A stretch of DNA of 64,000 nucleotides from Tessaracoccus sp. SD287 (lineage in GTDB: Bacteria; Actinomycetota; Actinomycetes; Propionibacteriales; Propionibacteriaceae): positions 46,913 to 110,912 of the forward strand of contig NZ_JADIJQ010000008.1 in the NCBI RefSeq assembly GCF_017355265.1, in the 5' to 3' direction. Numbering within the stretch: position 1 is the stretch's first letter; each line of letters opens with the position of its first letter. A program made the position numbers and the translations under genes. This document shows, piece by piece, positions 42,966 through 50,837 of the stretch. The notes below the pieces were generated by a model. It saw only the letters and a list, made by a program, of their open reading frames with translations. It made no database searches and was not told the DNA's origin.

Positions 42966-44000
42966 TCACTCAGCCTTGGCGTTGGCCGAGGTACCGGCCG
43001 ACCGCAGGTTCTGGCAGGCCTCGACGATGCGCTGGGCCATGCCGCCCTCGGCGAGCTTGCCCCAGGCGCGGGGGTCGTAGGCCTTCTTGTTGCCGACCTC
43101 ACCGTCGATCTTGAGCACGCCGTCGTAGTTCTTGAACATGTGCTCGACGACCGGGCGGGTGAAGGCGTACTGCGTGTCGGTGTCAATGTTCATCTTGATG
43201 ACGCCGTAGTCCACGGCAGCGGCGATCTCTTCGGCAGTCGAGCCCGAACCGCCGTGGAAGACCAGGTCGAACGGCGACTCCTTGCCGTACTTGGCGCCGA
43301 CGGCTTCCTGGATCTCCTTGAGGACCTCGGGACGCAGCTTGACCGCGCCCGGCTTGTAGACGCCGTGCACGTTGCCAAAGGTCAGGGCGGTGATGTAGCG
43401 GCCCTTCTCGCCCAGGCCGAGCACCTCGATGGTGCGCATGCCGTCCTCGACGGTGGTGTAGAGCTTGTCGTTGATCTCGTTGGACACACCGTCCTCCTCG
43501 CCACCGACGACGCCGACCTCGATCTCGAGGATCATGCCGAGCTTGCTGGTGCGTTCCAGCAGTTCGGCGGCAATCTGCAGGTTCTCCTCGACCGGCACGG
43601 CCGAACCGTCCCACATGTGCGAGTTGAACAGGGGTGCCTCGCCGTTCTTGACGCGCTGCTCGGAAAGGTCAAGCAGCGGACGCACGTAGCCGTCCAGCTT
43701 GTCCTTGGGGCAGTGGTCGGTGTGCAGGGCGATGTTGACGTTGTAGTTCTTGGCGACCTCACGGGCGTAGGCGGCCAGCGCGGTGGCGCCGGTGACCATG
43801 TTCTTGATGGTCGCGCCCGAAGCGTACTCGGCGCCGCCGGTCGAGACCTGCAGGATGCCGTCGGAGCCAGCTTCGGCGAAGCCACGGATGGCACCGGTGA
43901 CAGTCTGCGACGACGTGATGTTGATGGCCGGGTAGGCGAACTTGCCTGCCTTGGCCCGGTCGATCATCTCGGCGTAGACCTCAGGAGTTGCGATGGGCAT
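42966..44000 (-). CDS. fba: Class II fructose-bisphosphate aldolase
   Basis: A 344-residue zinc-dependent aldolase of glycolysis and gluconeogenesis. Zinc ligands are seen in ALHTDHCPKDKL, GNVHGVYK and VFHGGSGS; NIDTDTQYAFTRP completes the class II signature. GAAAGGGG precedes the ATG at 44000; an in-frame ATG 15 codons upstream is unlikely. It is transcribed alone, ending at the terminator shared with the protease cluster. Confidence 0.96.
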   Translation of the reverse strand: MPIATPEVYAEMIDRAKAGKFAYPAINITSSQTVTGAIRGFAEAGSDGILQVSTGGAEYASGATIKNMVTGATALAAYAREVAKNYNVNIALHTDHCPKDKLDGYVRPLLDLSEQRVKNGEAPLFNSHMWDGSAVPVEENLQIAAELLERTSKLGMILEIEVGVVGGEEDGVSNEINDKLYTTVEDGMRTIEVLGLGEKGRYITALTFGNVHGVYKPGAVKLRPEVLKEIQEAVGAKYGKESPFDLVFHGGSGSTAEEIAAAVDYGVIKMNIDTDTQYAFTRPVVEHMFKNYDGVLKIDGEVGNKKAYDPRAWGKLAEGGMAQRIVEACQNLRSAGTSANAKAE

Positions 44001-44158
44001 GGATGCCCCTTTCTGGCTCGATGGCCACTGTCGGTGGCCTGACAAGAAATCTTCGGGTCCAGTCTCTCAAAGTCCCGTCCTCACTGCGAGGCCGGGGTCG
44101 GACGTTGGACGCGCAGGGCGCGCCCGTCGCCGTGTGCGGTGCGTCGGGCCGAAGAGGC

Positions 44159-44731
44159 TCAGCGCAACGTGGCCAGCACCACGTCGCGCGCATTCTCGGC
44201 CTCGCCGAGGGTCGCGATCAGGTGGCCGGCGGCGTCGGCGTACTGCTCGTCGGTGATCAGGCTGACCACCTCGAGTTCGCCCTCGACGGTCGCCGTGGAC
44301 GAGACCCCGGTGCCCCGCACGTTGACGGTGGGCGGACGAACGGTGCCATCGGGTTTGGCCACCGAGGCGGCGGTGTCGGCCTCACGGATGGTGCGTTCGA
44401 GTTCGGCCAGGTAGACCGGGTCGAACATGGCGTCATAGACGTAGCGGGTGCCCAGCACCGTGTGCTCGGTGGTGCCGATGAAGCCCTCCTCGGCGTCCTC
44501 CAGGGGGGAGCCGCGGAAGGTCACCGGCAACTGGTAGATGTCGTCGCCGACCTGCAACAGGAAGGTCTCGACGCCCACCTCGCCGTCCGGGTCGACGAAG
44601 CGGAACCGGTCCAGCATCTCGACCTGTTCGGGGTCTCCGCTGAACCAGACCTGCTTGGGCAGCCAGGTGCGGGCCAGCTCGACCTTGGTCGGGCTGATGC
44701 TTGCGTCATGGACATGCGCGATGCCGGCCAT
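44159..44731 (-). CDS. Maltokinase N-terminal cap-like protein
   Basis: A 190-residue protein that resembles the N-terminal cap domain of actinobacterial maltokinases (ARTWLPKQVWF..., LLQVGDDIYQLPVTFRG, GTTEHTVLGTRYVYDAMFDPVYLAEL) but without the kinase domain. Similar stand-alone cap proteins occur in actinobacteria with unknown function. AGGAGG precedes the ATG. No trehalose or maltose genes are adjacent. Confidence 0.8.
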   Translation of the reverse strand: MAGIAHVHDASISPTKVELARTWLPKQVWFSGDPEQVEMLDRFRFVDPDGEVGVETFLLQVGDDIYQLPVTFRGSPLEDAEEGFIGTTEHTVLGTRYVYDAMFDPVYLAELERTIREADTAASVAKPDGTVRPPTVNVRGTGVSSTATVEGELEVVSLITDEQYADAAGHLIATLGEAENARDVVLATLR

Positions 44732-44811
44732 GGGTGTGCCTCCTTTTGCCGTGGGAACGATGACCAGTCAACCAGATGGGCCTGATCCGCACCCGCAGTT
44801 GCAGGCTGCGG

Positions 44812-45360
44812 TCATTCACCCCAGATGGAGTCCATGCCGGACAGGTCGAGGCTGCGACGCCCACCCGAGTAGGCGCGGATGGCCGAGTCGATCGTCCCCG
44901 GCAAGGTGTCCAGGAACGACACGGGCACCTTCCACGTCTGCTGGGCACCGGTCAGGCTCAGGTCGGGGCCGGCGCCCAGGCGTCGTCCGCCCACGCTGAT
45001 CTCGTGGAGCTGTGCCCAGTCGAACTGCTGGGCGGCGCCGGCGGCGTCCACATGGATGCCGCGGTGGTCGATCCTGAGCGCCTCCCCCGCCGGGACGCTT
45101 CCCAGTGACCGACGAGCCGCCCGCAGCTCGAGGAACCGCCAGACCAGGAAGCCGAGGACGATGGCTGCGGTGGGGATGAAACCGACCAGGATCTGCCAGG
45201 TGCTCAGCTGGTCGCGCAGCCAGAACCACAGTGCCACCGAGATCGCCACGTACAGCGCCACGCTCAGCCAGGCTCGCTTGCGCAGGGACTGCGCCTTGGC
45301 GACGCGGCCAGCCGCTCGGACGGGGCTGTAGCCAACGACGAAGGCCTCGGGTGTCTGCAT
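44812..45360 (-). CDS. Predicted membrane protein with two helices and PH-like domain
   Basis: A 182-residue protein. Two transmembrane helices (WLSVALYVAISVALWFWL and ILVGFIPTAAIVLGFLVWRFL, about residues 30-75) are followed by a cytoplasmic domain of about 100 residues. The text ALRIDHRGIHVDAAGAAQQFDWAQLHEISV suggests a PH-like fold. The role is unknown. The start at 45360 follows TAGCCT by seven bases, and those seven bases also contain AGGAG, so leadered and leaderless initiation are both possible. It lies ten bases downstream of the SpoU methyltransferase gene and may be co-transcribed. Confidence 0.8.
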   Translation of the reverse strand: MQTPEAFVVGYSPVRAAGRVAKAQSLRKRAWLSVALYVAISVALWFWLRDQLSTWQILVGFIPTAAIVLGFLVWRFLELRAARRSLGSVPAGEALRIDHRGIHVDAAGAAQQFDWAQLHEISVGGRRLGAGPDLSLTGAQQTWKVPVSFLDTLPGTIDSAIRAYSGGRRSLDLSGMDSIWGE

Positions 45361-45370
45361 GGCTCCTAGG

Positions 45371-46060
45371 CTAGTGCGCCCGGGTGGCCGCGTGCCCCGG
45401 ATGACCGGCGGCAGCATGCTGCAGCGCCCAGTGGTACAGCGTGACCGCCGCAGCGGCGCCGGCATTCAAGGATCGGGTCGAGCCGTACTGGGTGATGGCG
45501 ACCAGGCTGGCGCAGGCGGACACCATCTCGTCGGTCAGTCCCGGCCCCTCCGAACCGAAGACCAGGCACACCGACTCGGGCAACACGGCGGTCTCCAACG
45601 GCACCGAACCGGGCAGGTTGTCGACCCCCACCAGCGGGATGCCCCGCTCTGCCATCCACGACGCCAGGGACGCCTCGTCGGGGTGGTGGTGCACGTGCAG
45701 GTAACGGTCGGTGACCATGGCCCCGCGACGGTTCCAGCGGCGGCGTCCGACGATGTGCACCCCGGCGGCATTGAACGCGTTGGCCGTGCGCACGATGGAT
45801 CCAATGTTGAAGTCATGCTCCCAGTTCTGGATGGCGACGTGCACACCGTGGCGGGTCTTGTCCAGGTCGGCGACGATCGCGTCCATGGTCCAGTAGCGGT
45901 AGCGGTCGATGACGTTGCGCCGGTCGCCGTCGGCGAGCAGTTCGGGGTCCAGGCGCGGGTCCTCGGGCCAGGGCAGCGGGTGCGGACCCACACCCACCTC
46001 CTCACCCGGGAATGACGGCGGGGCCCCGCTCTCGCGAGGCCCCGAGATGTCGTCTGTCAC
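45371..46060 (-). CDS. TrmH/SpoU family RNA 2'-O-methyltransferase
   Basis: A roughly 229-residue SPOUT-class methyltransferase for tRNA or rRNA ribose methylation. The three family motifs are present: NIGSIVRTANAF (motif 1), CLVFGSEGPGL (motif 2) and ITQYGSTRSLNAGAAAAVTLYHW (motif 3, the knot with the SAM site). The GTG start at 46060 overlaps the lemA stop by four bases, without a clear Shine-Dalgarno, so translation probably depends on lemA. The exact RNA target is not predictable. Confidence 0.9.
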   Translation of the reverse strand: MTDDISGPRESGAPPSFPGEEVGVGPHPLPWPEDPRLDPELLADGDRRNVIDRYRYWTMDAIVADLDKTRHGVHVAIQNWEHDFNIGSIVRTANAFNAAGVHIVGRRRWNRRGAMVTDRYLHVHHHPDEASLASWMAERGIPLVGVDNLPGSVPLETAVLPESVCLVFGSEGPGLTDEMVSACASLVAITQYGSTRSLNAGAAAAVTLYHWALQHAAAGHPGHAATRAH

Positions 46061-47028
46061 TGCTGCGGCGGCTGCTGCTGGTTCTGGAACGGGGCCTGGT
46101 ATCCGCCCTGCTGCTGATTCGGCTGCTGCTGGTTCGGCTGCTGCTGGCCGTAGCCAGGCTGCTGGCCGTAGCTGGCCTGCTGGCCGTAGTTGGCCTGCTG
46201 GCCGTAGTCAGCCGAGGGCTGGCCCTGCGGAGCCTGGTACTGCTGCTGGGGCGCCTGCCCCTGCGGGGCCTGGTACTGCTGCTGCGGCTGGTACTGCTGC
46301 TGCGGCTGGTACTGGGGCTGCTGCTGGTCCTGGGGTGCCTGGTACTGCTGCTGGGGCACGGTGTGCTGCTGGTTGAACTGCTGGGTCGAGCCGAGCGCCG
46401 GGGTGCTCTGCTGGGCGTCGTTGCCGGGCCGGTAGCTGATCTCACCGAAGTTGACGTCGGGCGCCTGGCGCACGGCGACGTCGTTGACCTCGAAGTAGGT
46501 CGCCTTCTCGAACTTGAACATGTTGGCCACCAGGTTCGAGGGCACCTGCTCGACCTTGGTGTTGTAGTTGCGCACGTTCGCGTTGTAGAAGCGGCGGCCG
46601 GCGGCGATGCGGTCCTCGGTGTCGGTCAGTTCACGCTGCAGTTCCAGGAAGTTCTGGTTCGACTTCAGGTCGGGGTAGGCCTCGACGGAGACCAGCAGGT
46701 TGCGCACGGCCCCCGAGAGCTGGGCCTCGACGTCGGAGCGGGCATCGCTGGGGCTCGAACCGCCCTGCTGGCTCATGGCGGCGGCCTGGTTGCGCAGCCG
46801 GGTGACCTCTTCCAGGGTGTTGCGCTCGTGGGCGGCGTAGGCCCGCACGGTCTCGATCAGGTTCGGGATCAGCTCGTAGCGACGATTCAGTTCCACGTCG
46901 ATCTGGCGCCAGGACTCCTGGATGACGTTGCGCATCTTGACGAAGTTGTTGTACGGGGCGACAAAAAGAAGTCCGCCCAGCAATAGCACTGCCGCGATGA
47001 TGATGATCGCAACGATGACGCCGCTCAT
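46057..47028 (-). CDS. lemA: LemA family protein with Gln/Tyr-rich low-complexity tail
   Basis: A 323-residue protein. The first 200 residues are a standard LemA domain: one N-terminal transmembrane helix (VIVAIIIIAAVLLLGGLLFV), then helical text YNNFVKMRNVIQESWRQIDVELNRRYELIPNLIETV and NFLELQRELTDTEDRIAAGRRFYNANV. The last 110 residues are almost only Gln, Pro, Tyr, Gly and Ala, with repeats of QYQAPQGQ, QYQPQQ and NYGQQAS type, resembling a prion-like or condensate-forming tail. GCAGGAG precedes the ATG at 47028. The SpoU gene overlaps its end. Confidence 0.92.
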   Translation of the reverse strand: MSGVIVAIIIIAAVLLLGGLLFVAPYNNFVKMRNVIQESWRQIDVELNRRYELIPNLIETVRAYAAHERNTLEEVTRLRNQAAAMSQQGGSSPSDARSDVEAQLSGAVRNLLVSVEAYPDLKSNQNFLELQRELTDTEDRIAAGRRFYNANVRNYNTKVEQVPSNLVANMFKFEKATYFEVNDVAVRQAPDVNFGEISYRPGNDAQQSTPALGSTQQFNQQHTVPQQQYQAPQDQQQPQYQPQQQYQPQQQYQAPQGQAPQQQYQAPQGQPSADYGQQANYGQQASYGQQPGYGQQQPNQQQPNQQQGGYQAPFQNQQQPPQQ

Positions 47029-47136
47029 GTTCACTCCTGCTTGTCGTGTGCTGCCGTGTCGACCACGACAGGTGCCCTGACCACGGGACACAGCCAATCT
47101 AGCGGGGGCTGGGCGCAATCGGGAGTGGGTCGATGC

Positions 47137-47577
47137 TCAATCGGTCGGACGCTGGCGCTGCGCCTTGGTCTCGGAGCGACGTTTCTTGGCCGCCAGTCGG
47201 CGGTGCACCGATCCCCTGGTCGGCCGGGTCGCCCGCCGCGGCGGGGGTGGTGGGGCCAGCGCATCGCGGACGATGGCGGCCATCCGATCGCGGGCCTCGG
47301 AGCGGTTGCGGTGCTGGGAACGGTGCTCGGAGGCATCCACCATCAGCACGGTGCCGCTCAAGCGAGGCCCCAGCACCCGGACCAGTCGTCCGCGCTGGGT
47401 GTCGGTCAAGGTCGTCGAGGCGGCAATGTCGAAGCTGAGCTGGACGCGGCTGTCGGTGGTGTTCACCCCCTGACCGCCGGGCCCCGACGAGCGGGCGAAG
47501 CGTTCGACCAGGTCCCCGGCGGGGACCACCAGCCCGTGCGGGATGCCGGGCCCGGGGGCGATGACCAGGTCGGGCAT
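47137..47577 (-). CDS. arfB: Peptidyl-tRNA hydrolase ArfB (release-factor-like ribosome rescue)
   Basis: A 146-residue ribosome-rescue factor. The catalytic GGQ motif is in SSGPGGQGVNTTDSRVQLSFD, and the tail is strongly basic (HRRLAAKKRRSETKAQRQRP), as needed to enter the empty mRNA channel. No codon-recognition domain is present, which separates it from RF1/RF2. It starts five bases after the pyrE stop and is probably co-transcribed with pyrE. Confidence 0.94.
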   Translation of the reverse strand: MPDLVIAPGPGIPHGLVVPAGDLVERFARSSGPGGQGVNTTDSRVQLSFDIAASTTLTDTQRGRLVRVLGPRLSGTVLMVDASEHRSQHRNRSEARDRMAAIVRDALAPPPPPRRATRPTRGSVHRRLAAKKRRSETKAQRQRPTD

Positions 47578-47581
47578 GGTC

Positions 47582-48124
47582 TCAGTCCAGGTCGAGGTCC
47601 GCCAGACCGAGGGCCGCGCGGTACTCCAGCCCGGCCTCGCGGATGGCTTCCTCGGCGCCGGAGGCCCGGTCGACGATGACGGCCACACCCACGACCTCGG
47701 CGCCGGCATCCCGCAGCGCGGCGACGGCCTGCAGCGGCGAGCCGCCGGTGGTCGAGGTGTCCTCGACGACCAGCACCCGACGACCCGCGACCTCGGTGCC
47801 CTCGATCAGGCGTTGCATGCCGTGAGCCTTGGTGGCCTTGCGAACCACGAAGACGTCCAGCCGCTCCCCCGCCGCAGCGGCGGCGTGCAGCATCGAGGTG
47901 GCGACCGGGTCGGCGCCCAGGGTGAGCCCGCCCACGGCGTCGAAGTCCCAGTCGGCCACCAGGTCACGCATGACGCGTCCGACGATGGGGGCGGCGGCCC
48001 CGTCCAGGGTGACCCGGCGCATGTCGACGTAGTAGTCGGCCTCGCGACCCGACGCCAGGGTGACCCTGCCGTGGACGATGGCCAGGTTCAACACATGCTC
48101 GATCAGGGCGTCGCGGTCAGTCAT
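47582..48124 (-). CDS. pyrE: Orotate phosphoribosyltransferase
   Basis: A 180-residue enzyme that makes orotidine 5'-phosphate in pyrimidine synthesis. The PRPP-binding loop is VLVVEDTSTTGGSPL, and DAVGGLTLGADPVA and VRKATKAHG match the family. The ATG follows TAAGCT by seven bases with no Shine-Dalgarno, consistent with a leaderless transcript. arfB follows directly. Confidence 0.95.
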   Translation of the reverse strand: MTDRDALIEHVLNLAIVHGRVTLASGREADYYVDMRRVTLDGAAAPIVGRVMRDLVADWDFDAVGGLTLGADPVATSMLHAAAAAGERLDVFVVRKATKAHGMQRLIEGTEVAGRRVLVVEDTSTTGGSPLQAVAALRDAGAEVVGVAVIVDRASGAEEAIREAGLEYRAALGLADLDLD

Positions 48125-48137
48125 GCCCCTGAGCTTA
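48122..48137 (-). promoter_or_regulatory. Leaderless-type promoter of pyrE
   Basis: On the minus strand TAAGCT (48137-48132) ends seven bases before the ATG (48124-48122). Confidence 0.5.
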
Positions 48138-48180
48138 GGGGAGTCGGACAGGGGTCGGCGCTGGCTGAGGGGTGCTGGGC

Positions 48181-48855
48181 TCAGCGCTGGTCGACGAGTT
48201 CGGCGAAGACGACGGCGCGACGCTGGGTGGCGACGAGGTCGGCGGCGGTGGTCAGCGTCATCAGGGCCTGCTCGGGCTGGCGGTTGTCACCGGGCACCGG
48301 GTCGAGCACCCATGCCCCCGCCGGTCCCGAGTCGACCCGGGCTGGCGGGGCCACCACCCGATAGGTGAAAGTCTCGGTGGCGGTCTGCAGGGTGATCAGG
48401 TCACCGGGAACCAGGTCGAGCAGGTGCCGGAAGGGTGAGCCATGGGTCACCCGCAGGCCGGCGACGGCGAAGTTGCCCGGCTGGCCGGGAGCGCCCGTCT
48501 GCGGGTACCAGCCCAGGCCGCGGTGGAGTTGGTCGGTGTCGACCCCGGCCAGCACCGGCCACTCAATGCCGAGCCGGGTCGAGCGCAGGATCGCGACGAC
48601 CTCACCGGTCTCGGGCACTGCGTCGGGAGGCTGGGTGCGCCACTGGTCGCGGGTCCGTTCCAGCAGGGTGGCCACCCGGTCACGGGCGAGGGCATCGGTG
48701 CCGATGGTCGCCCAGCCGAGCGAGAGCAGTCCGGCGACCAGGGCCACGATGATGATGCCGACGGTGAGGCCCAGGGCGGTGGGGCGACGCCGGCGAGGGG
48801 TCCGGCTGGACCCTTCACGACGACTGGACCCTCCACGACTGTTGGACACGGTCAC
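48181..48855 (-). CDS. Class E-type sortase homologue lacking catalytic His and Cys
   Basis: A roughly 224-residue membrane-anchored sortase-fold protein. A basic N-terminus, one helix (ALGLTVGIIIVALVAGLLSLGW, about 27-48) and a sortase beta-barrel are recognisable (IEWPVLAGVDTDQLHRGLGWYPQTGAPG, GNFAVAGLRVTHGSPF, DLVPGDLITLQT). In class E sortases the catalytic histidine stands in AGHR and the cysteine in TLTTC. Here the residues are Leu134 (AGLR) and Ala204 (TLTTA); the arginine (QRRAVVF) is kept. It should therefore be inactive as a transpeptidase. Start GTG at 48855 or 48849. Confidence 0.82.
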   Translation of the reverse strand: MTVSNSRGGSSRREGSSRTPRRRRPTALGLTVGIIIVALVAGLLSLGWATIGTDALARDRVATLLERTRDQWRTQPPDAVPETGEVVAILRSTRLGIEWPVLAGVDTDQLHRGLGWYPQTGAPGQPGNFAVAGLRVTHGSPFRHLLDLVPGDLITLQTATETFTYRVVAPPARVDSGPAGAWVLDPVPGDNRQPEQALMTLTTAADLVATQRRAVVFAELVDQR

Positions 48856-48877
48856 ATTCTGACAGCACCCGAGGGGC

Positions 48878-49756
48878 TCAGGGTTTGCGTGCCACCAGAG
48901 TGAAGCTGGCCGGCAGCCGCTCGGGGCGGTCCTTGAGCCGCCACTCCCCCGCCTCGTCGACCACCATCAGGCCCGGCTGTGCCTCCCAGGGCACCGAGTC
49001 GTGCTCGACCAGCAGCTCCAGGCGCAGGCCGGCGTCCAGCACCGCCATCACGATCTCGCTCAGCGCGTGGTTCCATTCCTGGCTGACGGGTGAGGTGACC
49101 GTCCCGGAGCCGGCATAGGTCTGCTCCTCGGACCACAACAGACCGTGCTCGTTCTCCCAGTAGGGCAACTCGAGGGCTGGGGTGGCCTGGCCGGGGCCCG
49201 AAATCCACGATTGCTGGTCGCGGTCTGGGTGGTGGTCGCGCACCGTCACCCCGACCAGCGTGTTCAGCACCGGGTGGCCGTCGCGGACGAACAGCCGCCC
49301 GCCGGAACGCAGCAGGCGGGCCACGACCTGGGCCCAGCGACCAATGTCGGGCAGCCAGCACAGCGCACCCACGCCGGTGTAGACCAGGTCGAAGTCACGC
49401 CCCGCCAGCGCCTCGACGGCGGAGTACACGTCGGCCTGGACGTAGTCGACCTGGACCCCGGCGCGCTCGGCGATGGTGCGGGCATGCTGCAGGGATCTGC
49501 CGGACAGGTCGACCCCGGTCATCGAGGCGCCGAGGCGGGCCAGGCTGATGGTGTCGGTGCCCAGGTGACATTGCAGGTGCACGGCGTCGAGTCCGGCGAC
49601 CTCCCCCAGCCGGGGCCGGTCGAACTGCACCACCTGCGAGATCCACTGGGGGTCGGCGATGCGGGCGAGGTCATAGCCGTCGGGGCCCACGTGCACGTCG
49701 GCACGGGCATCCCAGTTCGCGGCATTGACGGCGAGGTAGTCCAGGGGTGCTGCCAT
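48878..49756 (-). CDS. SAM-dependent methyltransferase (class I)
   Basis: A 292-residue Rossmann-fold methyltransferase. Motif I is VHLQCHLGTDTISLARLGASMTGVDLSG (the His/Cys variant GxxTxxLA is common in this group). The remaining text includes VDYVQADVYSA, DLVYTGVGALCWLPD and LLRSGGRLFVRDGHPV. Substrate unknown. The start at 49756 has GAGGATGG upstream. It is separated from the sortase by 22 bases and may share its transcript. Confidence 0.88.
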   Translation of the reverse strand: MAAPLDYLAVNAANWDARADVHVGPDGYDLARIADPQWISQVVQFDRPRLGEVAGLDAVHLQCHLGTDTISLARLGASMTGVDLSGRSLQHARTIAERAGVQVDYVQADVYSAVEALAGRDFDLVYTGVGALCWLPDIGRWAQVVARLLRSGGRLFVRDGHPVLNTLVGVTVRDHHPDRDQQSWISGPGQATPALELPYWENEHGLLWSEEQTYAGSGTVTSPVSQEWNHALSEIVMAVLDAGLRLELLVEHDSVPWEAQPGLMVVDEAGEWRLKDRPERLPASFTLVARKP

Positions 49757-49780
49757 GGGGCCATCCTCACCCATGTCTGA

Positions 49781-49820
49781 CCAGCTGTGTGCATCCAGTG
49801 CCAGCAGTGTGCATCCACTG
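49781..49820. repeat. Two tandem 20-base repeats upstream of the methyltransferase gene
   Basis: Two head-to-tail 20-base units (49781-49800 and 49801-49820) share 18 of 20 bases around the core GTGTGCATCCA. They sit about 25-65 bases upstream of the methyltransferase start, so they could be regulator sites. Confidence 0.55.
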
Positions 49821-49914
49821 CGACCCACTGGCCTGTCTGGGCCCCTTCAGGCCCACTGGGTGCACGTTGCTGGGCGGTCCGGCCCGGCAGGCCCGATTCC
49901 ATGACCGCTGGCGC

Positions 49915-50730
49915 TCAGCGGAACCAGAGGGCGGTGTCCCCGGTCAGGTTCGGGGAGTCCTCGGCCGAACCGTCATGCATGGGTTGCGCCCCGCCGATCG
50001 TCGACTCCAACTGCGACCCCGAAATCATCCGGTAGGTGAACACGGCCCGGGCCGCCTCGCGTGACAAGTGGTCCACGGGCAGGGGGTCGGTCGATCCTGC
50101 CAGCACCAGGTTGCCCTTGCGGCGTCCCTTCAGCGTCGACGGCTCGGCCGAGAGCGTGCGTTCAGTGAAATAGATCCGCATCCCGGCCAGCACCCGACGG
50201 GTCCAGTCGAAGGGCAACCGGTCGGTGACGTTCATCACCAGCAGGCCACCGGAGTGCAACACCCGGCGGTACTGCGCGAAGGCCTCCACCGTGACCAGGT
50301 CGGCCGGCACCACCAGTCCGGCGAAGGCATCCACGATGATCACGTCGGCGTAGTCGTCGGGCATCGCGGCCAGCCCGGTGCGTCCGTCGACGGGTCGCAC
50401 CTTGATGCCTGACTGCTTCGGCAGCGGGGCCCGTTCGCGCACCGCGGCGGTGAGTTCCTCGTCGGGTTCGCAGACGATCTGGGCAGACCGCGGACGGGTG
50501 TGGGCCACGTAGCGGGCCAGGGTCATCCCGGCACCGCCAATGTGGACCACCCGCAGCCGCTGCCCCTCGGGGGCGTGGGCATCAATATGGGCGGCGATCC
50601 GCTGCACGTAGTCGAACTCGAGCCGGGTCGGGTCGTCCGGGTCGATCCAGGACTGGTCGGCGCCACCCACCCGGACGACCCAGGCGCCGGGCACGTCGGG
50701 GTCGGGCAGGATGCCGTCGAGCATGGTCAC
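49915..50730 (-). CDS. Spermidine synthase-like methyltransferase-fold protein
   Basis: A 271-residue protein with the polyamine-synthase-type Rossmann core (RVVHIGGAGMTLARYVAHTRP, IVCEPDEELTAAVRERA, VRPVDGRTGLAAMPDDYADVIIVDAF). It lacks the usual N-terminal spermidine synthase beta-domain length, so it may be a fused-domain relative with a different substrate. GTG at 50730 follows TACGCT by six bases without Shine-Dalgarno; an ATG two codons later is the alternative. Confidence 0.85.
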   Translation of the reverse strand: MTMLDGILPDPDVPGAWVVRVGGADQSWIDPDDPTRLEFDYVQRIAAHIDAHAPEGQRLRVVHIGGAGMTLARYVAHTRPRSAQIVCEPDEELTAAVRERAPLPKQSGIKVRPVDGRTGLAAMPDDYADVIIVDAFAGLVVPADLVTVEAFAQYRRVLHSGGLLVMNVTDRLPFDWTRRVLAGMRIYFTERTLSAEPSTLKGRRKGNLVLAGSTDPLPVDHLSREAARAVFTYRMISGSQLESTIGGAQPMHDGSAEDSPNLTGDTALWFR

Positions 50731-50742
50731 GCCGACAGCGTA
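50728..50742 (-). promoter_or_regulatory. Leaderless-type promoter of the spermidine synthase-like gene
   Basis: On the minus strand TACGCT (50742-50737) ends six bases before the GTG (50730-50728). Confidence 0.45.
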
Positions 50743-50837
50743 TCCAGTGGGCCTCTGCACGACGACGGCACGCCTGCCCGTGATCGAGCAGGCGTGCCAC
50801 GTCGCGGAGTCCCACCGATGGGACGCCGGGCTGCCGA

